Positions 25,493-35,753 of a stretch of DNA of 64,000 bases are shown here, piece by piece. Positions within the stretch are counted from its first letter, which is position 1. Every line of letters begins with the position of its first letter. The DNA is from Aquabacter spiritensis (GTDB lineage Bacteria > Pseudomonadota > Alphaproteobacteria > Rhizobiales > Xanthobacteraceae). The notes under the pieces are model-generated. The model searched no databases and was not told the DNA's origin. It saw only the letters and a program-made list of their open reading frames with translations. The stretch covers positions 111,114 through 175,113 of the forward strand of contig NZ_SMAI01000012.1 of the NCBI RefSeq assembly GCF_004346185.1, in the 5' to 3' direction. The translations under genes were made by a program, and so were the position numbers.

Positions 25493-26415
25493 CTCCGCCC
25501 CTCCTCCGTGCGCACCACGAACGGGTCGGCGGGCGGCCGCACCAGATCGTAGCCGACCCGCAGGCCGACCGCGAGCACCAGCATCGCCAGAAGCAAGCGC
25601 AGATACTCGGCCTTCAGCCTTTGGCCGGCCCGGGCGCCGAACTGCGCGCCCATCGTTCCACCGATCATCAGAATCAAAGCAAGGATCGCATCCACCGTAC
25701 CGTTGGCGACGGCGTGGAGCACGGTGGCGGCGGTCATGGTGACGAGGGTCAGGACCAGCGACGTGCCGATCGACATCTGGGTCGGCACGCGCAGCAGATA
25801 GATCAAAGCCGGCACCAGGAGAAAGCCGCCGCCGACGCCGAGCAGCGCGCCGAGAAAGCCGATCCCGAGCCCCAGCACCGCAACGGGGATCACCGAGACA
25901 TAGATGCGCGAGCGCCGGAACCGCATCTTGAACGGCAGGCGCAGAAACCAGCCATGGGTGCCGGGCCGCCGCACCTCGGCCTTGCGTCCGCTGCGCGCCC
26001 GGCGGATCGCCCCGACGCTCTCGACGAACATCAGCAGGCCGACGCCGGAGAGCAGGATCACATATGAGAGGCCGATCGTGAGGTCGACCTGACCATAGGC
26101 CCGCAGCACGGTGAATGTCGCCACCCCGAGCCCGGTCCCCGCCAGCCCTCCCGCGAGGAGGATGCCGGACAGGGGAAGGTCGATCAGACCTTTACGCAAA
26201 TAGGACAGCGCGCCGGAGAAGGAGGAGGCCGCCATATGAGCAGACACGCTCGCGACCGCGACTGCCGCGGGCACGCCCGTGAAGATGAGCAGCGGCGTCA
26301 TGAGAAATCCGCCGCCCACGCCGAACATGCCGGAGATGAAGCCGACGGCGAGGCCCATGGCGAAAATCGTGAAGATCGCGACGGGGAGTTCGGCGATCGG
26401 AAGATAGATGGTCAC
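25489..26415 (-). CDS. TauE/SafE-family permease
   Basis: A 308-residue membrane protein of the TauE/SafE (DUF81) family with the two-fold repeat typical of it: GFISGMFGVGGGFLMTPLLI near the N-terminus and GFLGALLGVGGGFLLVPALI in the second half. Relatives export sulfite or sulfoacetate or take up sulfonates. It is the first gene of a two-gene operon with the TIGR02186 protein. The substrate is inferred only from the family. Confidence 0.88.
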   Translation of the reverse strand: MTIYLPIAELPVAIFTIFAMGLAVGFISGMFGVGGGFLMTPLLIFTGVPAAVAVASVSAHMAASSFSGALSYLRKGLIDLPLSGILLAGGLAGTGLGVATFTVLRAYGQVDLTIGLSYVILLSGVGLLMFVESVGAIRRARSGRKAEVRRPGTHGWFLRLPFKMRFRRSRIYVSVIPVAVLGLGIGFLGALLGVGGGFLLVPALIYLLRVPTQMSIGTSLVLTLVTMTAATVLHAVANGTVDAILALILMIGGTMGAQFGARAGQRLKAEYLRLLLAMLVLAVGLRVGYDLVRPPADPFVVRTEEGRR

Positions 26416-26589
26416 GCTCGGGGCCGCTCCACATTGCCGGCCATGGCTTGACGCCGTCCTATATCAGGCTTCGCGGAAAGCTGTCTGCTTTGATTGGCGT
26501 GAGTGGTACGCCCGGCCTGCGGCGCGAGCGCGCGCCTTCCGCTCCGCGAACCGCGCGGACGAGGCGCGCACCGGGCAGCCGACCACCTT

Positions 26590-27591
26590 TCACCGGCGCA
26601 CGAAGCGCGAAAGCTCTGGATCGCCGACATCCTCCATCGCGCCGCGCACCACCAGATGGCGCAGATGTGCGAGGGCCTCGCCGAGTCCGAAACCGATCTG
26701 CTCCGGAGCAAGAGCGCGGAATAGGACACTGGTCGTCTCCATCACGGTGCGCGGCACATCGCAGAAATCGATCAGCCGGCGCAGGCGCTCCTCGTGGTGT
26801 GCGCGGAGCCCCGCGATGCGCGCGTCCAGCCCCTGGAACGGGTCGCCGTGGGACGGCAGGACGAGGGTGTCCTGCGGCAGCCCCTCGAACTTGCTCAGGC
26901 AGGCGAGATAGGCCCCGAGGGGATCGGCCGTCGGATCGGCGGGATGCAGGCCGATATGGGGCGTGATGCGACCGAGGATCTGATCCGCGGCGATCAGGAT
27001 CCGCCGCTCGGCACTGAACAGGCAGACCATTTCGGGCGCGTGCCCCTCACCCGTGATGACGCGCCACATTGTTCCGGCCAAATCGAGCGCATCACCTTCG
27101 CGGATCGTGCGGTGGTCATACGGCAAAGGCCCGACCCAGCGCCGGTAGAACAGGCCTCGGCGTTCGAGCTGGGTCAGAAAATCCGTCGGTGCACCGCATC
27201 GGCGATACTGCGTGAGAAAGGCGGCGAGCGGCACCTCCTGCGGCTCGGAGAGAATCAGCCGGGCCTGGAGCCATTCGATGCGGCTCATCTGAATGGGCGC
27301 GCCGGTGCGGGCGTGCAGCCAGCCGGCAAGACCGATATGGTCGGGATGAAAATGCGTGACGAGGAGGCGCGTGATCCCCTCCCCCTTCAGGATGGGATCC
27401 GCCAGGACGTCCGAGAACAGCGCCCGCGTCGGCGCATCGTCGACACCGGAATCGATCAGCGTCCAGCCACCGACGTCCGACAGCAACCAAGCATTCACCT
27501 CGGAAGGGGGAAACGGCAGCGGCACACGCACCCGCAAAAGTCCGGGCACGATTTCGACGGGCCGCGCGGCCCGCTGTTCCACCGCCGTCAT
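26590..27591 (-). CDS. Metallo-beta-lactamase-fold hydrolase
   Basis: A 333-residue protein with the MBL metal motif THFHPDHIGLAGW (HxHxDH), a later His (GEGHAPEMVCLFS), an Asp (AADQILGRI) and the final His (VLPSHGDPF). It is of the glyoxalase II-like/YobT group with an extra C-terminal helical part. The substrate is unknown. It stands 64 nt upstream of edd's stop side on the same strand; it is not clearly in an operon. Confidence 0.85.
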   Translation of the reverse strand: MTAVEQRAARPVEIVPGLLRVRVPLPFPPSEVNAWLLSDVGGWTLIDSGVDDAPTRALFSDVLADPILKGEGITRLLVTHFHPDHIGLAGWLHARTGAPIQMSRIEWLQARLILSEPQEVPLAAFLTQYRRCGAPTDFLTQLERRGLFYRRWVGPLPYDHRTIREGDALDLAGTMWRVITGEGHAPEMVCLFSAERRILIAADQILGRITPHIGLHPADPTADPLGAYLACLSKFEGLPQDTLVLPSHGDPFQGLDARIAGLRAHHEERLRRLIDFCDVPRTVMETTSVLFRALAPEQIGFGLGEALAHLRHLVVRGAMEDVGDPELSRFVRR

Positions 27592-27655
27592 ATAAGTCTT
27601 CCTTACGGTCTCACGCGGCTTTCCTCATAGACCGCAATGCCGCGTCGCGCCACCG

Positions 27656-29497
27656 TCAGGCAAAGGCTTCCGCGAACACCGTGCCGCCGCTGTCCGCCGC
27701 GCCGACCGCGGCGCGGAACGGCGCGAACAATTCGCGCCCGACGCCGGGACGGGACGAGGCCAAGTCGGCCTCGGCCGGGCGCCGTGCGGCAAATTCATCG
27801 GAATCGACGAGCACGTCGAGCACGCCGGTGACGGCATCGACGCGCAACAGATCGCCATCCAGGATTTTGGCGATCGCCCCGCCGCGCGCGGCTTCGGGGG
27901 TCACGTGAATGGCCGAAAGCACCTTTCCCGACGCCCCCGACATGCGCCCGTCCGTAACCAGCGCGACCCTCTGCCCGCGATCCTGGAGCACGCCGAGCGG
28001 CGGCATCAGCTTATGCAGCTCGGGCATGCCGTTGGCGGCGGGGCCCTGAAACCGGATCACGGCGATGAAATCGCCGCCCAGGGCCTTGGCCTTGAACGCC
28101 TCCTGAAACGCCTCCTGCGAATGGAAGACCTTCGCCGGTGCCTCGATGACGTGCCGCTCCGGCGCGACCGCCGAGGTTTTGACCACGGCGCGTCCGAGAT
28201 TGCCGTGCATCACCTTCAACCCGCCGGTCGGCTGGAACGGTGTCGCCGCACCCCGCAGGATCGCATCGTCCCCGGTCTGGGCCGCCGTCTCGCGCCAGAC
28301 GAGGTCGCCTGCGGCGTCGAGGCCGGGCTCGACGATATAGCCGTCGAGCCCGGAGCCCCACACCGTCCGCACGTCGCGATGCAGCAGTCCGGCCCCGAGC
28401 AGTTCGCGGATCACGAACCCCATCCCCCCCGCGGCCTGGAAATGGTTCACGTCGGCCTTGCCGTTGGGGTAGACCCGCGCGAGCAGCGGCACGACTTCGG
28501 CAAGGTCCGAAAAGTCGTCCCAGGTGAGTCGGATGCCCCCTGCCGCCGCCATGGCGACGAGATGCAGAGTGTGATTGGTCGACCCCCCGGTCGCATGGAG
28601 GCCGACCACGGCGTTGGCGAAGGCCTTTTCGTCCAGGACCCGGCCAACGGGTGTGTAATCATTGCCGAGCGCGGTGATCGCAAGGGCGCGCTTCGTCGCC
28701 GCGCGGGTCAGGGCATCGCGCAGCGGCGTGTTGGGATTGACGAAGGCGGCACCGGGCAAATGGAGACCCATAATCTCCATCATCATCTGATTGGTGTTGG
28801 CGGTGCCATAAAAGGTGCAGGTTCCAGGCCCGTGATAGGATTGGGACTCGGACTCGAGAAGCGTCGCCCGGTCCACCTTGCCCTCGGCGTACAACTGGCG
28901 GATCCGGGATTTCTCGTCGTTCGGCAGGCCCGACGTCATCGGCCCTCCGGGCACGAACACCGCCGGGAGGTGTCCGAACGAGAGCGCGCCGATGACGAGG
29001 CCCGGGACGATCTTGTCGCAGATGCCGAGGAACACCGCCGCGTCGAACGTCTGATGCGAGAGGGCGACGGCGGTGGAGAGCGCGATGACATCCCGCGAAA
29101 ACAGCGAGAGTTCCATCCCCGCTTCGCCCTGGGTGACGCCGTCGCACATCGCCGGCACGCCGCCGGCGACTTGCGCCGTACCGCCGGCCTCGCGGGCCGC
29201 CGTGCGGATCAGATCGGGAAATCGCTCATAAGGCTGATGCGCCGACAACATGTCGTTATAGGCCGTGACGACCGCGAGGTTCGGAGTCGGCTGGTCGCGC
29301 AGGCGCGCCTTGTCCGTCGGCCCGCAGGCGGCAAAGCCATGGGCCTGATTGGCGCAACCGAGGCGCTGACGCGGCGGCGTGTTCTCGATGGCCGCGTCGA
29401 TCCGGGCGAGATAGCGCGCACGGCTCTCCTGACTCCGTTTGACGATGCGTTCGGTAACCTCGCCAAGTCTCGCATTCAAGCTGCCGTTCACGTGCAT
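27656..29497 (-). CDS. edd: 6-phosphogluconate dehydratase (Edd)
   Basis: A 613-residue protein of IlvD/Edd length. Clear Edd features are [52 protein letters not shown] (the [4Fe-4S] and Mg region), [20 protein letters not shown] and the C-terminal [19 protein letters not shown]. It converts 6-phosphogluconate to KDPG in the Entner-Doudoroff pathway. The cysteines expected for the iron-sulfur cluster are all present. No eda gene is in the window. Confidence 0.95.
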   Translation of the reverse strand: MHVNGSLNARLGEVTERIVKRSQESRARYLARIDAAIENTPPRQRLGCANQAHGFAACGPTDKARLRDQPTPNLAVVTAYNDMLSAHQPYERFPDLIRTAAREAGGTAQVAGGVPAMCDGVTQGEAGMELSLFSRDVIALSTAVALSHQTFDAAVFLGICDKIVPGLVIGALSFGHLPAVFVPGGPMTSGLPNDEKSRIRQLYAEGKVDRATLLESESQSYHGPGTCTFYGTANTNQMMMEIMGLHLPGAAFVNPNTPLRDALTRAATKRALAITALGNDYTPVGRVLDEKAFANAVVGLHATGGSTNHTLHLVAMAAAGGIRLTWDDFSDLAEVVPLLARVYPNGKADVNHFQAAGGMGFVIRELLGAGLLHRDVRTVWGSGLDGYIVEPGLDAAGDLVWRETAAQTGDDAILRGAATPFQPTGGLKVMHGNLGRAVVKTSAVAPERHVIEAPAKVFHSQEAFQEAFKAKALGGDFIAVIRFQGPAANGMPELHKLMPPLGVLQDRGQRVALVTDGRMSGASGKVLSAIHVTPEAARGGAIAKILDGDLLRVDAVTGVLDVLVDSDEFAARRPAEADLASSRPGVGRELFAPFRAAVGAADSGGTVFAEAFA

Positions 29498-29697
29498 GGG
29501 ACCTCCGATCCGGCGCGCCCCTCGCCGCGCGGGCCTGGACTGCTATGTGGGCATACGGCCCACCGATCGAAAGCACCTTGGTCTCATTTCAATCAAACGG
29601 CACAATGACGGTCACCAAAGGTTGCGCTATCCTTGCGCGAAGCGCCTGGAGCGTAGGGTTGCGCGATCTCCGCGCAACGCAGGTTGAGGTGTCGACG

Positions 29698-30687
29698 ATG
29701 ACGGGGATGCCGGGGAAGGATGTTCTTCTGCGCAGCCAGGTCCTGCATTCCATGAACGTTCTCGATACGCCGCCCGAGGAGACGTTCGATCGGATCACCC
29801 GCCTCGCCTCCGCCTCCATCGGCGTGCCGATCGCGCTTGTGAGCCTGGTCGATGAGGATCGCCAATGGTTCAAGTCGGTCTGCGGCCTCGACATGCGGGA
29901 AACGCCGATCGCGCATTCCTTCTGCGGCCATGCAGTCGAAGGCAACGATCCCCTTATTATCCCCGACGCCACGCGCGATGCGCGGTTCGCGGACAATCCC
30001 TTCGTGGTGGGGGAAGAGGCGATCCGCTTTTATGCCGGCGTGCCGCTGCGGTCCTCCGAGGGGGTACGGGTCGGCACCGTCTGTGTTCTCGACCGGATCC
30101 CGCGCACGCTCACGGCCAAGCAACTCGAGATTCTCCGGGACCTCGCGGCCATTACGGCGCACGAATTGGAACTTCGCCGTGTCGCGTCGACGGACGCGCT
30201 GACCGGCGCCTGGAACCGGCGCATGCTGGATATGGTCGCAACCAACGAATTCAATCGGGCGCGCCGGGTCGGCCGCCCCTTCTCGGTTGCCATCGTCGAT
30301 ATCGACCATTTCAAGCTGGTCAATGACCGCTTCGGGCACGAAGCCGGAGACGGCGCGCTGTTCGCCTTCGCCGACATCTTCCGGAAAGTCATGCGGACGG
30401 AAGACTGGCTGTTCCGCATCGGCGGCGAGGAGTTCGCCGCGGTGTTGATTGGCGCGGGGCGGAACGCTGCGGCGGACGCGATGGACCGGTTCCGCCGCGA
30501 GATCGCCGGCCGGGCTTTCGTGGCCGATCGCGGCACCTTCACCCTCACGATGAGCGGGGCGGTCGCGCAGGCCGCGAACGACGACGGAACGCCCGCTGCG
30601 ACGCTGCCGCAACTCCTCGACATCGTCGACCGCGGGCTCTACCGCGCCAAAAGCGAAGGCCGCAATCGTATCGTCGCGGTGACCTGA
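29698..30687 (+). CDS. GAF-GGDEF diguanylate cyclase
   Basis: About 329 residues. A GAF domain (residues 25-165, ending in RTLTAKQLEILRDLAAITAH) is followed by a GGDEF domain: STDALTGAWNRR at its start, DIDHFKLVNDRFGHEAGDGA, and FRIGGEEFAAVL with the active GGEEF. Five residues before this lies RTED, an RxxD product-inhibition (I) site. It should make c-di-GMP and be feedback-controlled. ATG 29698 has GAGG 8 nt upstream. It is read divergently from edd. Confidence 0.92.
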   Translation: MTGMPGKDVLLRSQVLHSMNVLDTPPEETFDRITRLASASIGVPIALVSLVDEDRQWFKSVCGLDMRETPIAHSFCGHAVEGNDPLIIPDATRDARFADNPFVVGEEAIRFYAGVPLRSSEGVRVGTVCVLDRIPRTLTAKQLEILRDLAAITAHELELRRVASTDALTGAWNRRMLDMVATNEFNRARRVGRPFSVAIVDIDHFKLVNDRFGHEAGDGALFAFADIFRKVMRTEDWLFRIGGEEFAAVLIGAGRNAAADAMDRFRREIAGRAFVADRGTFTLTMSGAVAQAANDDGTPAATLPQLLDIVDRGLYRAKSEGRNRIVAVT

Positions 30688-30823
30688 CTTCCGGCGATCC
30701 TGACCGCAGCCGGCGGCCGGTCTTGCTGCGCTGCGCCTCCCGCAGTGCAGCTTGTTTTCGCCCCCCGCGCCTCCTAAGGATCCCGCAGCGGCGCAGGATC
30801 AAGCGGCGCCGGCGGGAGAGACC

Positions 30824-32314
30824 ATGTCGGCCTATTCGGAACTCGCGAACCATTTCGAGCGGGCGTCGGCCCTGTCGAACGCCATCGGCATCTTGCAATG
30901 GGACAGCGACACCATGATGCCCAAGGGAGCCGTCGGCACCCGGGCGGAAAGCCTCGCGTATCTGCGCGTCGCGCATCACGGTCTGGTCACGGACCCGCGC
31001 ATCGGCGATTGGCTGGAGGCCGCTGGCTCGGACACGGCCCTGGGCGCCTGGGAACAGGCCAATGTCCGCGAGATCCGTCGCATCTGGACGGTCGACACCG
31101 CTTTGCCCGCGGACCTCGTGGAAGCCTCGAGCAAGGCCATTTCGGCCTGCGAGATGACATGGCGGCAAGCGCGGGCCGATGCCGACTTTGCAACCCTCCT
31201 TCCCTATCTCCACGAGGTCCTGCGCCTGCAGCGCGAGATCGGCACGGCGAAGGGCGAGAAACTCGGCCTCTCCCCATATGACGCGTTGCTCAATGATTAC
31301 GAGCCCGGCGGGCGTTCGGCACGGATCGATGCGCTGTTCGCCGAATTGGCCGATTTCCTGCCCGGCTTCACCGACGAGGTGATCGCGATCCAGGCAGGGC
31401 GCGGTCCGGTCGTCGCGCCGGACGGTCCGTTCCCGGTCGAAGCCCAGCGGGCCCTCGGCCTATCGATGATGGCGGTGCTGGGCTTCGACTTCGATCGCGG
31501 CCGGCTCGACGTGTCGGCCCATCCATTCTGCGGCGGCGCCGACAACGATGTGCGCATCACGACGCGCTACGATCAGGAAGACTTCGCGCGCGCGCTCATG
31601 GGCGTCATGCACGAGACCGGCCATGCGCTCTACGAACAGGGCCGGCCCCAGACTTTTCTGCACCAGCCGGTGGGCCAAGCCCGCAGCATGAGCGTGCACG
31701 AAAGCCAATCGCTGCTGATGGAGATGCAGGCCTGCCGAAGCCGGGAATTCCTCACCTTCGCCGCGCCGCAGATGCGCGAGGCCTTCGGACGGTCTGGACC
31801 GGCCTGGGAAGCTGACGCGCTCCTGCGGCACTACACGAAGGTCGAGCGCGGCTTCATCCGCGTCGAGGCGGACGAAGTCACCTATCCTGCCCATATCATC
31901 CTGCGCTACCGCCTGGAAAAGGCGCTGATCGGCGACGAGATGCCGCTTTCCGAAATGCCCTCGGCCTGGAACGCGATGATGCGGGAACTTCTGGGCATCA
32001 CCCCGCCGAACGATCGCCTCGGGTGCCTTCAGGACATCCACTGGCCGAGTGGCGGCTGGGGCTATTTCCCGACCTACACACTCGGCGCGATGACCGCCGC
32101 ACAGGTGTTCGACGCGGCGAAGCGGGCCGACGCGGACGTGCTGCCCGGCATCGCCCGCGGCGATTTCGGTCCGCTTGTCCGCTGGCTTCGCGCGAACATT
32201 CACGGCCAGGGATCGCTATACGAGACCGACGAATTGCTGACCCGCGCAACCGGCCGGCCGCTCGACGCCTCCGTCTTCATCAGTCATCTGCGCCGGCGTT
32301 ACGCCGAGGGCTGA
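30824..32314 (+). CDS. M32-family carboxypeptidase
   Basis: A 496-residue cytoplasmic metallopeptidase. MHETGHALYEQGRP contains HEXXH, followed by SMSVHESQSLLMEMQ with the third metal ligand Glu, and later YPAHIILRYRLEKALIGDE, all typical of thermostable carboxypeptidase 1 (Taq) family M32. It trims C-terminal residues from peptides. ATG 30824 with a GGAGAG just upstream is used in place of the earlier frame extension. Confidence 0.92.
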   Translation: MSAYSELANHFERASALSNAIGILQWDSDTMMPKGAVGTRAESLAYLRVAHHGLVTDPRIGDWLEAAGSDTALGAWEQANVREIRRIWTVDTALPADLVEASSKAISACEMTWRQARADADFATLLPYLHEVLRLQREIGTAKGEKLGLSPYDALLNDYEPGGRSARIDALFAELADFLPGFTDEVIAIQAGRGPVVAPDGPFPVEAQRALGLSMMAVLGFDFDRGRLDVSAHPFCGGADNDVRITTRYDQEDFARALMGVMHETGHALYEQGRPQTFLHQPVGQARSMSVHESQSLLMEMQACRSREFLTFAAPQMREAFGRSGPAWEADALLRHYTKVERGFIRVEADEVTYPAHIILRYRLEKALIGDEMPLSEMPSAWNAMMRELLGITPPNDRLGCLQDIHWPSGGWGYFPTYTLGAMTAAQVFDAAKRADADVLPGIARGDFGPLVRWLRANIHGQGSLYETDELLTRATGRPLDASVFISHLRRRYAEG

Positions 32315-32321
32315 GGATTCG

Positions 32322-32669
32322 TCAGCAACCGGCGCCGGTCGTCGGACCGACCACCGAGGGCGACACGCCCTGAACCGTCGGAGGCTGGGAATTCGGCGAG
32401 GCCGGAGTGGCGCTTCCCGGCGTCGTGCCGATATAGGATCCGCCCGTCCCCCCGCTCCAAGCGGTTGAGCCGGCGGCGCCCGGCTCCGTGCCGGACGCGG
32501 GACCCTGTGCCAAAGGAGTCGGCGCGGCCTTCGGCGGCGTCGTTGTGCACCCCGAACCCGCAGGCCCGATTTGCTGCGCGGCGGCGGGCCCGCCCCCGAG
32601 ACCGGAGAGAAGAAGGCAGAGCGTGACGGCTCCGATCGGAGCCCCCCGGCGCGGCATCATGTTGGGCAT
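32322..32669 (-). CDS. Small secreted Pro/Gly/Thr-rich protein
   Basis: A 115-residue protein with a signal peptide (AVTLCLLLSGLGGGPAAAQQ) and a low-complexity tail rich in Pro, Gly, Thr and Ser that ends in Cys. Another Cys occurs just after the signal (GPAGSGCTTTP). It is convergent with the M32 gene with only 7 nt between stops. Low-complexity secreted proteins like this occur widely in Rhizobiales with unknown roles. Confidence 0.6.
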   Translation of the reverse strand: MPNMMPRRGAPIGAVTLCLLLSGLGGGPAAAQQIGPAGSGCTTTPPKAAPTPLAQGPASGTEPGAAGSTAWSGGTGGSYIGTTPGSATPASPNSQPPTVQGVSPSVVGPTTGAGC

Positions 32670-32830
32670 GCTTGTTTCCTCGGCGCAGTTCCCCTACGGA
32701 AATCCGTCCGAACGATGCATTCTGCATTGCGCGTGCGGGCTCCGGGAGCGGATTCACCGACCAGGTCGTGCGACCTCGTCGGATCCGACGCAGAGAAACG
32801 CGCCATACCCGGTCCGCGTTCCCGCCAGGC

Positions 32831-33892
32831 TCAAGCGACGTGTGAGTCTTCGACCGTGACGACCGAGGCGCCTGCGCCGACATGGCCGATGCGGCGCGCG
32901 CTGGGATAACCTGCAGCAACGATATCGGCGAGCAACCGGTCGGCGGCTTCCGGCGCGCAGGAGACCAGAAGGCCCCCGGAGGTCTGCGGGTCGGTCCAGA
33001 GATGACGTCGCCAGATTTCCGAGTCCCGCGGCAAGCGGATGTCCGCACCGTAGCTGTCCCAATTGCGGAGCGACGCTCCGGTCGCAAAACCCTGCCGCAC
33101 CAGCGCCTCGGCATGAGACAGAAGAGGCACGCGCGGGGCCTCGATGGTGACCGAGAGGCGCGAGCCGCGCGCCATTTCCAGCGCATGGCCGAGCAGGCCG
33201 AAGCCGGTCACATCGGTCATGGCATGGACGTCCGGCTCCTGCGCAAGCCCCGCGCCCACCTTGTTGAGCAAGGTCGTGGAGGCGATCATCTCGTCATATG
33301 CGTCTTGCGAAAGCGCCTCCTTCTTGAACGCCGCGGAATAGATGCCGACGCCGAGCGCCTTGGTAAGGATCAGGACGTCCCCGGGCCGGGCGTCCGAATT
33401 GCGGCGGATGGCATCCTTCTTGACGGTTCCGATCACCGCGAGGCCGTAGATCGGCTCCATACTGTCGATCGAATGCCCGCCGGCAACGGGAATGCCCGCT
33501 GCCGCGCACACCGCGCGCCCACCCCCCAAGATCGCCCGCACCACCGAGGCGTCGAGCTTGCCGATCGGCATGCCCAGAATGGCGAGCGCGAGGACGGGCG
33601 TGCCGCCCATGGCATAGATGTCGGAGATCGCATTGGTGGCGGCGATGCGGCCGAAATGATCGGGATCGTCCACCACGGGCATGAAGAAGTCCGTGGTGGC
33701 CACCAGGCAGGTGCCGTCCTCCAACTCCCAAACGGCCGCGTCGTCGCCGGTTTCGGTCCCGACGAGCAGCCGCTCGAACGCCGCCGCTGCGGGAGCCCCG
33801 GCAAGCAGGTCCTGAAGCACCGCGGGGGCAAGCTTGCAGCCACACCCCCCGCCATGCGCGAGACTGGTGAGGCGGAATGCCGGTTCAGTCAT
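32831..33892 (-). CDS. selD: Selenide, water dikinase (selenophosphate synthetase)
   Basis: A 353-residue SelD. The N-terminal active-site motif [11 protein letters not shown] holds the catalytic Cys (Cys, not Sec, at the usual Cys/Sec position) and Lys. The downstream [38 protein letters not shown] and [14 protein letters not shown] bind Mg-ATP, and [18 protein letters not shown] is the C-terminal AIRS-type domain. It makes selenophosphate from selenide and ATP, the selenium donor for SelA. ATG 33892 is chosen over ATG 33922. Third gene of a minus-strand operon with a transglutaminase-like and a TlpA-like gene, divergent from the fdn operon. Confidence 0.96.
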   Translation of the reverse strand: MTEPAFRLTSLAHGGGCGCKLAPAVLQDLLAGAPAAAAFERLLVGTETGDDAAVWELEDGTCLVATTDFFMPVVDDPDHFGRIAATNAISDIYAMGGTPVLALAILGMPIGKLDASVVRAILGGGRAVCAAAGIPVAGGHSIDSMEPIYGLAVIGTVKKDAIRRNSDARPGDVLILTKALGVGIYSAAFKKEALSQDAYDEMIASTTLLNKVGAGLAQEPDVHAMTDVTGFGLLGHALEMARGSRLSVTIEAPRVPLLSHAEALVRQGFATGASLRNWDSYGADIRLPRDSEIWRRHLWTDPQTSGGLLVSCAPEAADRLLADIVAAGYPSARRIGHVGAGASVVTVEDSHVA

Positions 33893-33967
33893 GCAAACTT
33901 CCTCAATCAGGCACGGGCGCACGGGTGGATCAGGAAACCGCGCGCCGGCGGGACGCGAAATTCAGGC

Positions 33968-35080
33968 TCAGACCGCGATCTCGGCGGCCCGGATGCTATA
34001 GCGGAATCCGTCCGGATCGAGGCAATCGAGCAGCCCGCCGGCCGATACCGCCTGCGGATACATGAGAAAGCCGAGCTTCGGCCCGTCATATCCCGGGAGC
34101 GCCACATCGTGAGCCGTATTATAGGCGAACCAATTGCCCTCCCAACCGCCGAAGAGCGCCTTTCGGGCCGCGACCACCTTCGGATCGTCGATCGCCAGCT
34201 TTCCGGGCGGCTCCTCGAGAACCACCTTGCGGACGTCTGCGGGGTCCATGGGAACCCAGCCGAAATCCGAGAGGAAGACCTCGGCCCGGCAATGCTGCGC
34301 CTTGGTGACGATGTCGCTGCTGGCGCCCAGGCTCTTATAGCCGAATTGCGAGGGCACCACGCGCAGTCCATAGAGATCGCGGGCGGGAATGCCCTGTGCC
34401 CGCACAAGACCGACGAACAGCGCGTTGAGGTCGGCGCATTTGCCGCCGAGATTGCCGCTCTGCAACAAAGCGGCGATGTCGCCGATGCCGCAGCCGCGCG
34501 TCGCGGCGTTGCGATAGGTGTTCTCGACCACCCATTCATAGATTGCGCGAACCTTTTCCAGGTCCCCGGTCTTGCCGGCGGCAATGGTATCGGAGGTCTG
34601 CTTCACGATGCCATCGATGGGGATCAGATCGGTCGCCGCGAGGTTGACGCTCCGCTCTTCGGCGTTCAGCGGCACCGGCTTTCCGGGCTTGGCGAGGTCC
34701 ACCTTGTAGTCGCGGCTGATCGCCTGGCTGGTGAGTTCCACCTTCGGCGCCGTCTCGCCTTCGTTCCAGACGAGATGAAGCATGTCGGCGCCGGAGCGCG
34801 GATCGCGCACGATCTGCGCCTTGGCGGCATTGGTCGTCCAACTGTTGCCGCCCGCCTTGAACCAGTCCGGATTGCTGAAGGCGGCGACCGGCAGCCAAGC
34901 CTGGACGCGGCCTTGCGGCTTCAAAATCTCGACCGTGGTCACGATCTGGTAGCTGCGCCATTTTCCGGTCGTCGGAGCGAAGACCGCCGGCGCCGGGCTC
35001 TGGGCAAACGCGGCGCGCGGCATCACCGCGGCCGCAGTCGCAAGCATGCCCACTTTGAGGATGTCACGTCTCGTGCTCAT
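33968..35080 (-). CDS. Tat-exported transglutaminase-like cysteine protein
   Basis: About 370 residues. The start STRRDILKVGMLATAAAVMP has a twin arginine and a hydrophobic stretch ending at AAFAQ, so it is likely exported folded. The transglutaminase-like core is clear: VENTYRNAATRGCGIGD, then GGKCADLNALFVGLVRAQGI (nucleophile Cys in GGKCAD) and CRAEVFLSDFGWVPMDPAD (His/Asp region). Such periplasmic proteins are proteases or crosslinkers, but the substrate is unknown. Its place between a TlpA-like gene and selD, 75 nt from selD, suggests a link with the Sec-dependent formate dehydrogenase (inference). Confidence 0.85.
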   Translation of the reverse strand: MSTRRDILKVGMLATAAAVMPRAAFAQSPAPAVFAPTTGKWRSYQIVTTVEILKPQGRVQAWLPVAAFSNPDWFKAGGNSWTTNAAKAQIVRDPRSGADMLHLVWNEGETAPKVELTSQAISRDYKVDLAKPGKPVPLNAEERSVNLAATDLIPIDGIVKQTSDTIAAGKTGDLEKVRAIYEWVVENTYRNAATRGCGIGDIAALLQSGNLGGKCADLNALFVGLVRAQGIPARDLYGLRVVPSQFGYKSLGASSDIVTKAQHCRAEVFLSDFGWVPMDPADVRKVVLEEPPGKLAIDDPKVVAARKALFGGWEGNWFAYNTAHDVALPGYDGPKLGFLMYPQAVSAGGLLDCLDPDGFRYSIRAAEIAV

Positions 35081-35153
35081 CTGATGCACTCCTTGCCGTA
35101 TGTCTGCCATCCCGCGTACCGGCGGGCGATGATCGCCGGCCGGATCCCGAGCC

Positions 35154-35753
35154 TCATTTCCGCAAGCGGTCGGGGCGCGCTGCCGGCTCGGTCAGAGCCA
35201 GAAGCGACGCCCCGACCGCCGGGTCCCCCCACACGACCTCCCCTTCCGCGAACAGACGCGGCGCATCCCCCACGAAGACGAAACTCGATGGCAGCGCGCT
35301 CACCCCCCAAGCGCGCGCGGCTGCCCGATCCCGATCCATCAGGATCGGACCGGGAGGCATGATGGTTTCGAAGAATGGCCGCACGCGCGTATCGACCTCG
35401 GCGACGGCGACGAGAACCACCGAAACCGTCAGGCCGGACCTCTGCCGTGCGAGGGTCGACAAGCTGGGAAGCTCATCACGGCAGGGTTCGCACCAGGTGG
35501 CGAAAAAATGCACAACTGTCACGCCCTCGGTCGCTTCGGGAAGACCCATTTGTACCGGGGGATCCGAGGCTCTTGGCGCCAGCCTCTCCAACAGGAGCGG
35601 CGGCAAGGGCGCGCCTCGGTAGGGCATGAGGCTTCCGGCTGCGGCAGCAGGACCGTTCACCAAGGCAATGGCAAAAGCGCAGGCGAGCGCCGACGAAGCG
35701 CCCCAGCGCGAATTGCAAGTGCGGCTGCAAGAGGCTCCGCGCAGGCTCACCAT
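35154..35753 (-). CDS. TlpA-like periplasmic thioredoxin-fold protein
   Basis: About 199 residues with a signal or anchor region (ALACAFAIALVNGPAAAAG) and a thioredoxin fold: VVHFFATWCEPCRDELPSLS contains the WCxPC site and GVSALPSSFVFVG its cis-Pro loop. It should act as a periplasmic disulfide reductant or isomerase. ATG 35753 fits the signal peptide; the earlier frame is unlike coding. It is first in the operon with the transglutaminase-like gene (73 nt apart) and selD, and faces fdnG across about 420 bp. Confidence 0.8.
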   Translation of the reverse strand: MVSLRGASCSRTCNSRWGASSALACAFAIALVNGPAAAAGSLMPYRGAPLPPLLLERLAPRASDPPVQMGLPEATEGVTVVHFFATWCEPCRDELPSLSTLARQRSGLTVSVVLVAVAEVDTRVRPFFETIMPPGPILMDRDRAAARAWGVSALPSSFVFVGDAPRLFAEGEVVWGDPAVGASLLALTEPAARPDRLRK

